From contig NC_133472.1 in assembly GCF_025370935.1 (NCBI RefSeq), positions 11,012,588-11,076,587 on the forward strand: a DNA stretch of 64,000 nucleotides. Direction: 5' to 3'. This document shows positions 46,850-57,533 of the stretch, piece after piece. Both the position numbers and the translations under genes were made by a program. Origin of the DNA: Choristoneura fumiferana (lineage: Eukaryota; Arthropoda; Insecta; Lepidoptera; Tortricidae). The notes under the pieces were generated by a model. The model searched no databases, was not told where the DNA came from, and saw only the letters and a program-made list of their open reading frames with translations. Every line of letters starts with the position of its first letter. Positions within the stretch are counted from its first letter, which is position 1.

Positions 46850-47640
46850 CGTATTTTCAAAAAACATCACGATACTAACGCCATCTAGCTATATTTCGCC
46901 TGCCCTTTAGCCCTCATTCTTTTCCCATTATAGATATCTCACACACATAATAAATAGGTAAACAGGAAACAGGAAAATCATTGTGTGTATCACGGGCCGT
47001 AAGGGGATTACAAACTCGTAAATGCACAATGTACTATTTCTGACATGCTCTATTTGCCCTTATGTAGTTTTATATTACACATGTGAAGATTTCCCACAAA
47101 TGAATTACTTATCCTTCATCATCTTTTCCATGATACCCAAACATAATATTTCCTCGACGCTCAAGTGCCTTAGCACAACCGCTCTCTTGTGTTCACTAGG
47201 TAAATATAAACCGTTATCACTACAGACTGAGCCATCACTTGAGTGCTACATCAAAATTTACAGCTGCTGGGTACATTGCAACTTACAACTGACGCATGTC
47301 AGATGGATTGGCACTGCGAGTTAATAATGATAGAGCTGGGATTATTAAAGCGAGTACTGCCTTCAGGTTACACGGGTTGCGCCTGCGGGATGTCGATTCT
47401 AGTAATTACTTGGAGCATTTACTTATACGTTGTACTCTGCTGTTGTTGAAAGACTCCATCGACATCGGTTGTTAAATATCTAAACGAAGTGAAAACTAAG
47501 AGCTTACCCGTTAAATAATAGGATGTCCGGTGAGTCGTGACTGGATCTTAACTGGGTCTCTTGGTTAAACTTAGCTTTAGCAAATATCGCCTGTGTTTCA
47601 AAGATTTTAATTATGGTGATTATAATGCATTTAATCCGCT

Positions 47641-47695
47641 TTTTAGGGTTCCGGAGCCAAAATCGCAAAAACGGAACCATAATAGTTTCGCCATA

Positions 47696-47728
<33 letters not shown>

Positions 47729-48318
47729 TTGTCCTTCCGTCCGCGGCTTTGCTCAAGGACTATCAATGATAGAGAGCTGTAATTTTGCACGGATATATAC
47801 GATGTAAGCTATGCCGATAAAATAGTACAATAAAAAATGAAAAAAAATTTTTTTTTAGGGTACCACCCATAGACGTAAAGTGGGGGTAATTTTTTTTTCT
47901 CATCCAACCCTATAGTTTGGGTTGTCGTTAGATAGGTCTTTTAAAACCATTAAGACGATTTTTTTATTCAGTGAGTTGTTTGCGAAATACTTATTCAACT
48001 TTAAAGTGCAAAATTTTCATGAAAATCGAGCGTCCCCCGTCCCTCCCCCCTCTAAAATCTAAACCGGTCGGTGGAAAAATTAAAAAAAAATCAGGATGGT
48101 AGTAAGTATATCAAACTTTCAAGGAAAACTATAACGGCTAAGTTTGCTTCAGAATTATTAGTAGTTTAAGAGTAAATAGCAGCCTAAGGTATAAAATATA
48201 CCTAAACTTGGTAGATTCCGTATAAAGTACGAAATCCTTAGAAAAATATTACTTAATTTTTCGTAATGGCTACGGAAGCCTATTTTGGGCATGTCCGACA
48301 CGCTCTTGGCCGGTTTTT
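47641..48318 (+). repeat. GGCCGG-terminated interspersed repeat, near full copy
   Basis: TTTTAGGGTTCCGGAGCCAA, a (TCTG)n run at about 47698-47725, CCGCGGCTTTGCTCAAGGAC, TCATCCAACCCTATAGTTTG, AAACTATAACGGCTAAGTTT and the end CACGCTCTTGGCCGGTTTTT. Block order is identical to 42001-42611. Confidence 0.78.
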
Positions 48319-49567
48319 GTGTTACGGTTACAAGTAAAAGACTTTTAGAGTTTCAATACCAGAAAACGAAACCTTTTTTATACTTTAAGCAGTACCTATC
48401 CAAATGCATTTCAAAAGTTCAAAATACCTTTTATTAAGTTTATCTAAATATCAAATTTCAAGTATTATAAAACTATGCAGCCTTTTTAAATAGTCAAGAT
48501 AGAAAAAATGCAAGGAGACCCCAAGCACAACCATTATTATCAACTTTATTTTAATAATTTCTAATCTTCATTAAATACGCCAATTAACGGTAAGTTAAGA
48601 TGCATTATTAACATACGGCTTTAAAATATGTACGTATATCAACAGGTCATATTTTCTAATTGTTTTTTTTATATTAGTTTAAATACTTAAACTCTGGATT
48701 TTTTTAATTTTAACCATGATTTCAAAATCTGGTCAAAGTTTAAAAAATGAAGTATTTCTAAATTACGAAATACAGGCGACTTTTATAAAACCTAAAATTT
48801 TAACTTAGGGTCCACTTAAGGTGATCTGTCCAGCCACAACCAGATAACCACTACTTACCGGACAACCTGTATTAAAAAGCAATTAATTGATCATCACCAA
48901 ACAAAGCTGGCTTAATCTAGCTATCAAGTAGGTAAAACCGAGTTTAAAACTCTCGAATCGGTGCTACGAGGCCACAGACAAGCATACCTACGGAAGTTTC
49001 AAACTTAGAACATCCCTCTTTACGCGGCGTCATTGGATGTCAAATAGATTTGATTAGATTAAGTATTTGAAGTTTTAATTTCCTTTGCAATTCGCGCATT
49101 AAAAACTCTTTTGGTTACATGTGTGCAGGGCAGAAGAATTAAAAAACAGTCGTGTCATATGTGTCAGACATATTGACTGCCTGTATCCACCGCAAAAGGA
49201 TTTAACAAATTAAACCGCAAACATCCCGCAAGACCCCGCCTTCATCATCGGCCGAGTTTTGAGCCAGGTGAGTGCTTATACACTATTTAAAATTCTTTTT
49301 GGTACCAGCGGGCTCCTGTACCTCTGGTGTAACTTTTCGGTTACAAACTAAGGGCACTGGTCTTCCGCCACCCACAAAAAAAAATATTTACACGCCATTC
49401 CAACAATGTAGGCAGCACGTCCTTCGGCTGGGTGGAGCGACAGTATACAATACGTAGGATGATAAGATGAAAACTTCAAATAACCGCCAAGTAAATAGGT
49501 ATCGCCTTGGAATTAATTATTGATTAAAAAAGATGGCAATAGTATTTTAGAAAGAACTAATACTTAC

Positions 49568-49702
49568 AACCATGAGATTCCACATCTTGGCGGCCTCGGC
49601 GACGGTGGTACAGACTGTGGAGCAGCCGGCCAGAAGCAACAGTTTTTGTGGCGGGTTGTACAGCAAATTGTACATGACGCTCGCACCCAAGCCCGGCTCG
49701 CA
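49568..49702 (-). CDS. GABA-B-R1: GABA-B-R1 exon 2 (Venus flytrap, GABA-contact serine)
   Basis: Residues 93-137, phase 0 at both ends (acceptor CAACAG before TGCGAG, donor GTT before GTAAGT). It reads CEPGLGASVMYNLLYNPPQK then LAGCSTVCTTVAEAAKMWNL. S120 in the AGCST motif corresponds to the serine that contacts the GABA carboxylate in human subunit 1. Confidence 0.97.
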
Positions 49703-49932
49703 CTGTTGGTAATGAAAAAGCATTTAGCAATTGGGCAGAATCCTGAGTAAATAACAATCTAAGTATTTAGACCATAGAGTATCAGAAAGTATTTGACAAG
49801 TATTTTTCTTTTGTCAATCAATCAAAAAATGACAAAGATGAAGCGCGTTAAAGTTTGGGAGTGCGGGTCCGTGACGTCACTCCTTAGTAAAAAGTTAACG
49901 CAGGTGTGACGTCATACGAAACTTTAACAGGC

Positions 49933-50240
49933 TATTCATCATCTTCCCAGTCTATATACGTTCCACTGCTGGGCACAGGCCTCCTCTCAGAATGAGAGAG
50001 CTTGGGCCGTAGTTCCCACGCCGGTCCAGTGCGGATAGGGAACTTCACACACACCATAGAATTACTTCGCAGGTTTGTGCAGGTTTCCTCACGATGTTTT
50101 CCTACACCGTAAAGCTCGCAGTAAATTTAAAATGTAATTTCGCACATGAATTTCGAAAACTCAGATGTGCGTGCCGGGGTTTGAACCCACGACCCTCTGC
50201 TTGAGAGGCCATAGGTCAAACCACTAGGCCATCACGGCTT
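49933..50240 (-). mobile_element. tRNA-derived SINE, family 2, minus copy
   Basis: Inverted: the tail GTTCCACTGCTGGGCACAGG and CTCTCAGAATGAGAGAGCTT lie at the left, then TTTCCTCACGATGTTTTCCT. The tRNA-like head is at the right (box B GGGTTTGAACCC, box A side CCTAGTGGTTTGACCTATGG on minus). Better preserved than the plus copy at 23768. Confidence 0.8.
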
Positions 50241-50246
50241 TTTAAT

Positions 50247-50326
50247 ACATTGAATGCCAAATTACGTAGTTAGCCCCTAGCATCACTAGTACACCTACGC
50301 AATATTGCGTAGTTGGCATTCAATGT
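50247..50326. repeat. 80-bp hairpin repeat
   Basis: ACATTGAATGCCAAATTACG pairs with the inverted ACATTGAATGCCAACTACGC from the right. A loop of about 40 nt contains CGCAATATTGCG, itself a palindrome. Likely a tiny MITE next to the SINE. Confidence 0.5.
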
Positions 50327-50348
50327 GTTAACGGGCTTTTTAAAATAA

Positions 50349-50577
50349 AATAAATAAATAAATTTCATGGGACACTTGACACTAATTGACCTAGTCCCAA
50401 ACTAAGCCAAGCTGTATTTAAAATGGATACTATGGATACTAGGCAACGGATAAACATACTACTTAATAACATATTAAACATTCAAGACCCGAGAACAAAC
50501 ATTCGTATTATTCATACAAATATCTGCCCTGGCCGGGAAAAGTCAGGTTCTCTAACTACTTGGCCATCCGGTCGTCA
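50349..50577 (-). mobile_element. tRNA-derived SINE, family 1, minus copy
   Basis: The AAAT tail is at the left, then CATGGGACACTTGACACTAA, GACCTAGTCCCAAACTAAGC and CCCGAGAACAAACATTCGTA. The shortened head is at the right (AGGTTCTCTAACTACTTGGC, CCATCCGGTCGTC). Part of the box B region is deleted. Confidence 0.85.
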
Positions 50578-50999
50578 AAGTATGTCCATAATTTTTTGTT
50601 TAACTGTCAATAACAAATAATACGTCTCCGATATTTTTTTAAATTTACTTAACTGATGGACTACTTTTCGTGTATTTTCACTGTATCTTAGCCAGCTATG
50701 AACCGATTTTGAATTGTAGCATGAGAATGATTTGTGATATCGGTGGGAATTATTAAATTGGATAACAGCTAGTTAAATATTTATTTCATGACGTTAACAA
50801 AAGAGCTAGCCCAACTCGTTAAGGTGTTTGTAAAACAGAAAATATTGGTAATAAAATATAAGAAATTGTTGCGATTACGAGTATAATAAAAAAACTGATA
50901 TCAGAAACAAAATTCTCAACGCAGTAGTAAGTATACAAATATATTACATGTATATGCGTATTCTTATTCTTCTAATTTAGAAACACAAAAAAATATTGG

Positions 51000-51262
51000 A
51001 CGACCGGATGGCTAAGTGGTTAGAGAACCTGACTACGAAGTTTGAGGTCCTGGGTTCGAATCTCGGCCGGGGCAGATATTTGTGTGAATAACACGAATGT
51101 TTGTTCTCGGGTCTTGGATGTTTAATATGTATTTAAGTATGTATTTATCTATATAAGTATGTTTATCCGTTGCCTAGTATCCATAGTACAAGCTTTGCTT
51201 AGTTTGGGACTAGGTCAATTGGTGTCAAATGTCCCATGATGTTTATTTATTTATTATTATTT
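51000..51262 (+). mobile_element. tRNA-derived SINE, family 1, full-length plus copy
   Basis: Head GACGACCGGATGGCTAAGTG with box A GGCTAAGTGGTTAGAG and box B GGGTTCGAATCTC. Body CGAATGTTTGTTCTCGGGTC and TTTATCCGTTGCCTAGTATC. End TGGGACTAGGTCAATTGGTG, TCAAATGTCCCATGATGTTT and a TTTA tail. It serves as the reference for the family in this window. Confidence 0.9.
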
Positions 51263-53599
51263 ATAAAAAACCAACAAATTAACTAAAAAAACCGAAGATT
51301 TGAAAATGAAGTGGATCCAAACATATTTCGGTGTGCCCAAAGAGGTAGTAGGTAAGTATGTAGGTATTCGTAGATGGGCCTATTGAGACAAGTCTCATAG
51401 CAAGTTGAAATCATAACATTAAAGAATTAAAAAAAAACATCCTATTCCTAGAAGTTATCAAAAAATATTAAAAAAAAAACATCCTATTCCTAAGAAATTA
51501 ACAAATACAAATTAATATTAAAAATTAACTAAATATCTTAGAATAATTAGTAAATTAATTGAGATTGAACTACCTTACTAAGCTGAAATTATTTCATATA
51601 TATCCATAGTGAATATCCAATTGTTTCAAATATAAATGGTTCAATATTCAGTTGTATCTGAAGCTAGTCTCGTTTGAGTATAATTTCATATTCCGTGTAA
51701 GCTGACAGTAACAAGTTTATCGTAAATCGGACCTACAATGCAACTTTTGATTTAGTAGGTAGTCATCAACGTAACAACTCGTTGGTAAATGTTTAACTAC
51801 AAAAGCAAATACGGCCAGTATACATAGGACAAACGCGAAACTTGTGTGGAGCCCTGACTAAATAGAAACCTGATTAAGACAATTAGCGCGGTAATGCTCT
51901 GCAGGAAAATTAAACGTGGAATGTTTTTTTTCCGTGAAAAGGCGCGCCCGACTTGGCACATAATAACAATTTTCCTTATTCGACAATTATCAAAGCAAGT
52001 TTTTTCCTTTGCTATTGACTGTTAGACAATAGTATTTTTAACCGATTTCCAAAAAAGGAGGTTACCAATTTACTTGATGTTTTAGGTGTATTTCGAAAGG
52101 AAAAAAAAAACAGAACCCTTGTTTGATCACTTTGTTTTCTACCTGGCGTCCACAAACCGTCCGGCACGGCGGCGTTCTAGACTAGACCCTATTTTTAGGA
52201 TCGAGTGGAGTATCAAACTGAAACTAATATAAAATGCTTTGGTCTAATACCCCTTGAAGTAGTAAAAAAATCAAACTTTTAAGTCCGGGGAAATCAAAAG
52301 TTTCAGTTGTAAAATAGTAGATTGTACAAGAGAATAAAACAAGCCGTTTCACCCGAGACGTTCATATAGCCTCCCGAGCCGGTACGGCGAGGCTGAATAG
52401 ACACGTCGAGGGGAAAATGAGTTTAATGCACATCAAAATGATTTTACACTATGTTTTCACTTCGATTACGAGGAGATGAAGCAACAACACTGGAAATATT
52501 GTTCACTTACTAGGTAGGTACCTTCTATTTTTCATGTATTGCTTACAATTATTAATTTATTTATAAATATTAATTTTTACTTTTAATTATTAATTTTTAA
52601 TGCGTATAATTATTAATTTTTACTTTTATTGATTTGTTTTGATTGATTTTTAGTTTTATACGCATTCAAAATTATTAATATAATAAATAGAAACTTTTTT
52701 GTTTATGGCTGTTTAGTTTAGTTTATTTATTCATTCAATACATCATTACATTATAATTTACATAAATGTCAGTGATAAGAATTTGTATTGAAATCGTCAA
52801 AGGTAATATGATTGTTGACATCTAATTGCCTTGGTCTTAGACGAACGTTTTACTTTATGCACTAGAGCATAAAAAGTTATTTTATGTCGCCTAGATCCAA
52901 CATAAATACGAACTATACGAGCAAGAGAAGTGAAAAAAGTGTTTTCACAATTTTTTTTACCTATTATAGCGGGCAAACCTACAGGTACTTTCAGTTCTCC
53001 AACAATAAAAAAAAAACATCTTCACTTTACGTGTAGGGGAAGGTACCAATACCTATATTCTCATTACAGTTTTACAGTTTTCTGTCTCAGTGAACTATAG
53101 GTATAAGGGTTCCTTGAAGGACTAAGGAACCCTATAAAAATGAGAAATGCACTTAATGACTATGTTGACACACAATTATACAAAGTACTTTACCCACCCT
53201 CGAACGATAAAAATAAGTCATATTCACTCAATTGAATACAAATGTAAAAATCGGGCTTTCCAATTTCCCTTCGCTTCTCGATGAAAAATTATACCCACAT
53301 TGTTTTGTTTTCCTGTAGGCAGACTCAAAAATTTAGAACAGATCGAATAAATACTATTAAATCACATTAAGAATAGCATAAATAATGGCATTGTGTTGAG
53401 GATTTATGTTTTTATACTGTTCATTTTTCCTTGATTTTGTTTATAAGATAGTTTTGTTAGATTTTTAATCTGTTTTTGGTAGATGATACACACATTTTTT
53501 TCCTGTCAATTTTTATTTCATGAGGTATTTATCATTTTTGTATGTCCATTAAATGGACAGTTTTTAAGCTGGTAAGCTAAACAGTGTACATGTAATTTT

Positions 53600-54772
53600 C
53601 GCTCCGGCGTCTTACGTCAAAGTCGTAAAATGTCCAGTGTCGAAATTGCGTCCACATCGTAAGAGGTCCATGTCTTACATCGTCTAAGTCGTGCCACGTC
53701 CAAGTCTCGGGTGGTCCAAATCGCGAAATGTCAAAGTAGTAAAATGACAATCTTTACTAATGTCTATGTCTCGGACGGTCCAAATCGCGAAATGTCAAAG
53801 TAGTAAAATGTCAATCTTTACTAATGTCTGTCTCGGACGGTCCTAATCGTGGAATTTCTAAGTATTAAAAACCGGCCAAGAGCGTGTCGGACACGCCCAA
53901 GATAGGGTTCCGTAGCCATTACGAAAAAAAATCAAGTAATATTATGTGCGTTATATTATAACACAATTAAAACACTTACTACAGTCTTAAAATCTATTAC
54001 CAGAAAAAGAGCGTATCTTCACGGCACTTACGTCCTTTTGTTGAGAAGCGCAGTTTTTCGGCAATAACTCAAAAACCAAGTTGAAACCAATTTTCGTTGA
54101 ATGTATTTATTAAGCGTTACTTTTCCATATTTTTGCATATTTTTTGGACAAACGGGTTACAAGATAGAGGGGAACTCACAACTTTTGCTACTTTGGGAGC
54201 AATTATTTCCGTAAATCTTCACTTAATCAAAAAAGTTTTTGAGGACCCTTATTATCTTTTTTAAAGAGCTGTCGAACTATGTGCCACGCGTTGATGCGAG
54301 TTAAAAATTTTTTTTTTTCAATTTCGCATGTAGGTAGGTACCCGGCCAATTTGCGTAGGAGTAATAAAATTTTAAATCTGGACCGCACACAGCCATGCAA
54401 TTGATTGAATGATTGCCATGCCGATCCAAAAAAACTTCCCCATTATTCCTTCCGATTTAGATAAATTTCGGTATACAAAGTTGGGTTTACTTTATTGTTA
54501 AAAAATTTCGTACTATGTACTATTAATATCAATTTACAACCTGGCATTTAACTACCTGGTTATGTTACGATCTTGACATTCTACTACTTGGTTATTTTAC
54601 GACCTTGACATTCTACTACTTGGTTATTTTACGACCTTGACATTCTACTACCTGGTTATTTTACGACCTTGACGTTCTACTATCTAGTTATTTTACGATC
54701 TTGACATTGTACTACCTGGACATTCTACGACCTGGGCACCTGGACATTTTACGACTTTACGACGCCGGAGCG
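53600..54772. mobile_element. Word-array DNA transposon with 8-bp flanking repeat (1.17 kb)
   Basis: The termini CGCTCCGGCGTCTTACGTCA and, inverted from the right, CGCTCCGGCGTCGTAAAGTC pair and continue into GTCGTAAAATGTCCAG on both sides. The left 260 bases repeat variants of AGTCGTAAAATGTCCA (including two near-identical units of about 64 bp). The right 230 bases are a 32-bp tandem of CTACTTGGTTATTTTACGAC type, the same word inverted. GTAATTTT (53592-53599) and GTAATTTC (54773-54780) look like an 8-bp target duplication. The middle contains a fragment of the GGCCGG family (53867-53940). No transposase. Confidence 0.68.
53867..53940 (-). repeat. GGCCGG-terminated repeat, terminal fragment (inverted)
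   Basis: AAAAACCGGCCAAGAGCGTG, TCGGACACGCCCAAGATAGG and GTTCCGTAGCCATTACGAAA: the 3' terminal block of the 42001/47641 family, inside the word-array transposon. Confidence 0.7.
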
Positions 54773-55110
54773 GTAATTTCGCTCTTTACACTTTGATAGA
54801 TCAAATCTCGACTAAACTTCAGAAGAAGAGGCAAAACTAAAATAAAAATAAAAATACTGCAATAGTTTTTTGAAATGCTTTTTTGCATCTGATAACACAA
54901 TTATCAAGACTAAGAATATCACAACTTGAAATCTTAGTGCGGGTAAACATTATTCAAAAAATCAGAAAAAAAATCTAAATTTCTCGTAATTGGTGTGAAA
55001 ATTACTAAGGTAGCCAGGTAGGTATTTTTTTTATATTTGGTAGATGACCTGCCCACCTATCTTTCATTTAAGTTTGTCGTACTACGAGTACTTACGAGAC
55101 ACCCTGTATA

Positions 55111-55205
55111 ATGTATGTCTATCCGTTGTCTAGCATGCATAGAGCGTTGCTTAGTTTGAGGCTAGGTCAATTGGTGTAATTTGTCCCAAGATATTATTAT
55201 TATTT
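55111..55205 (+). mobile_element. tRNA-derived SINE, family 1, tail fragment
   Basis: CTATCCGTTGTCTAGCATGC, TTGAGGCTAGGTCAATTGGT and TTTGTCCCAAGAT followed by TTAT repeats; head and body absent. Confidence 0.7.
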
Positions 55206-55461
55206 ATAGAAGTCCTGGTTGACTCTAAAAAAACACGTCAAGGATCACTTTACGATCTTACAGCCAAATGAACTTTTGATTTCATTTTGATGCAGTTTCA
55301 AAATATATGTAGTCCCTCCCACTGATTTAAATTACCTATTCTTGCTAAAATAGACTGACCGTGTTATTAGATATGGCCACTAGTTACCTATTGTTTCATT
55401 TGTTCGAAACATTTACGGGATAGTTTTGCTGCTAAAAAGCTATTATTCTGCAATTAATACA

Positions 55462-55696
55462 CTAGTAGCTTTTGTCCGCGACATCGTCTGCTCAGAATTC
55501 ATTTATCAATACCCCGCGAGAACTATGCAACTTTTCAGGATAAAAACTATCCTATACCATTATGGTCTCAAACTATCTACATACCAAATTTCCTCTTAAT
55601 CCGATCAGCGGTTTAAGCGTGAACAGGAAACAGTTTAACAGACATACAAAATTAGTCAGACTGAGTTACTATCGCTACCTGTGTTATTAGTAAGGA
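55462..55696 (-). mobile_element. Non-autonomous Helitron-like element (235 bp)
   Basis: Reading minus it starts TCCTTACTAATAACA and includes TTCACGCTTAAACCGCTGAT, AATTTGGTATGTAGATAGTT and GGATAGTTTTTATCCTGAAA. It ends GTCGCGGACAAAAGCTACTA followed by G then T, giving a CTAG terminus. This is the standard order of a very common lepidopteran Helitron family. Confidence 0.65.
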
Positions 55697-56055
55697 TGGA
55701 AGGATATTTTCAAGCCAATGGCGTAGGTAAATCTTGTCTGACATAGTGACAGCCTAAACCTGAAAATGGAAGTAGGTAAGTTCACAATTCTCATTAGTTA
55801 GCCAAGTACAAAAGTTATGAATATTATAACATAACAGTGACGCAGTAAGCGAGAGTCGGAAAAATGGCAATCATATCCGAAAATTTGTCAACAATATGGG
55901 CCCCGCTTTATGTATTTTTTACGTTTTATTACCATACCAAAAATGCTGTAACTTACTGTGGGTAATAGGTATACTAAATTAAACCAACGTATGATAAGTG
56001 AATTATTGTAACTTTCAACGCGCTTATATTATTTATATGAATATTATACAAATAT

Positions 56056-56416
56056 TTTATGGAAAAGTTTATGAGTGTGTGGATGTGCTTGCGTTGGTAT
56101 GTGTATGTGTGTTTGATATTCTTTTGCGGTAAAACGGCTGAACGGATTTGGACAAAATCATTAGAACAAAGCATAGGTTACTTTTTACTTCTGATATTAC
56201 TAGGGGATCAATTTAAAATAGGTACCAAGAGAGAGAGAGAGAGAGAGAGATATTCGAAAAGAAATAATAATTAAAAAAAACATCGAATAGTATAAATTGG
56301 CGCCCACTCAGCATACTTGCTTACTACTTTGCATTTAGATTTAAATGTCAATTTTTTGATTTCAGCGCACGAATTGGAGGAGGCAGACTATTCCAAGTGA
56401 AGCCGCGGGTACAGGC
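56056..56416 (+). mobile_element. Decayed Helitron-like element with (GA)n inside
   Basis: Starts near TTTATGAGTGTGTGGATGTG, has TAAAACGGCTGAACGGATTT, AAGCATAGGTTACTTTTTAC and an (AG)n run at 56229-56249. It ends near GAAGCCGCGGGTACAGGCAC. Shares the phrase order of the 61699 copy. Confidence 0.4.
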
Positions 56417-57533
56417 ACCATTTTGTACGGTACTTAAAAATGATTGTCTCAAAAAGTGTGGAATAGTTATCTATCAAGGATACTAAGTAATTGGTGAAAA
56501 CATTCGTAGGTGAAAACACAAACTTTGAGACTACGTCCAACTTTTAGAAAGTTCACTTGAAAATAACAACTTTAAAATCATTTATATAATTTCAACTAAG
56601 TAGCCTTTAGACGAACTTTATTTATACTCCAGAACGGCGCTTTGAAACTTACCTGTTAGTTAAAAGTTCCAAAGAGTTAATTCTGCAAGAGTATTTATGT
56701 TTTTATTTGAATAATATTGAGCAATAAGAGGTGCAGTAAAATAGTAAGTATAAAAGTAGTAAAATAACTTGTAATATTCAGTTAAGCTTCTCTTGCCTTT
56801 GCCAATATAACCAGATTCTGGTGTTAGTAGTAAACCAATAAATGTAGTTCCACTATGAAATATGTAGGGAGATTTTTCGGAACGATGGTATACTTGTTCT
56901 AATCACATTTAGTATAGTTTAAGTTGTTGTTGTTGTTGTCCTATGGTGTGGTACAAAGGGCTACAGGGTACAAGAGGCAGTTTAATTAATTCGGAGTTTA
57001 ATTAATTTCGGAGTTCTTGTAAATGAATCGTTTTTTTCATTCATATCATTTTATTAATATTACAAGAAGTGCTATAAAAGTTGCCGTCTAAAGTATTTTC
57101 TAATTTAACTGGCTGTTTTATTTTTGTTTTATATCTGAAAAGTACCGTTCACATTTGTTTTAAAAATGTTATTATTACCTAAAATAACGAGGTTAGAATC
57201 CATTGTAGCTATCGCTCCTGCTACACGGAGAAACGCTGTTAGTCAAGTTAATCATAATGCTTATTATGTAGGTACAACTACAATGTGACTCCGAAATTGG
57301 CCCCTAGACCGATGATGCAAATCACAAAGGTTATCCGAAACTCAAAACGCTGTGCGAGCCAAGTCTCGCGGGAGCTTTTGTTCAAAATACACAGAACTAA
57401 CTACGGTAATAAAAATCTCCAACAATTCATGATCCCACAAAGGCCACTGCCACAACGAAAATAATCCTTTATCCAAAATTAGCTATTTTTTGATTTGCTA
57501 AGATTTTTTGGCAGGCACCAGTAACATTGAACT

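Larger units (their letters stand above)
46170..46919. mobile_element. Outer MITE of a nested cluster
   Basis: The left arm AATGAGGGCTAAAAGACAGG with GCTAGATGGCGTTAGTATCG is answered on the right by CGATACTAACGCCATCTAGC and CCCTTTAGCCCTCATT. Most of the interior is not its own: two other inverted-repeat elements lie at 46241-46380 and 46431-46849. Confidence 0.72.
36699..49567 (-). other. Intron 2 of GABA-B-R1
   Basis: Phase 0 intron of 12.9 kb (donor GTAAGT). It holds small hairpins (36900, 37266), word-array elements (37866, 42674), two retroelement C-terminal remnants (38542, 41564), GGCCGG-family copies (42001, 47641), a nested MITE cluster (46170-46919) and a decayed open-frame region (44461-44785). 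The stretches 38700-41500, 43400-44450 and 48320-49560 show nothing clear apart from short common-repeat scraps. Confidence 0.85.

Noticed and set aside
47022..47449. Plus-strand open frames of 68-100 codons in intron 2
   Set aside because: Composition is that of AT-rich non-coding DNA, with no recognisable domain or splice structure.
51000..51080. tRNA gene suggested by box A and box B (also at 19015, 24199, 50160, 6961)
   Set aside because: The tRNA-like heads are fused to a repeated body and TTTA tail and do not fold as clean cloverleafs; they are SINE heads.
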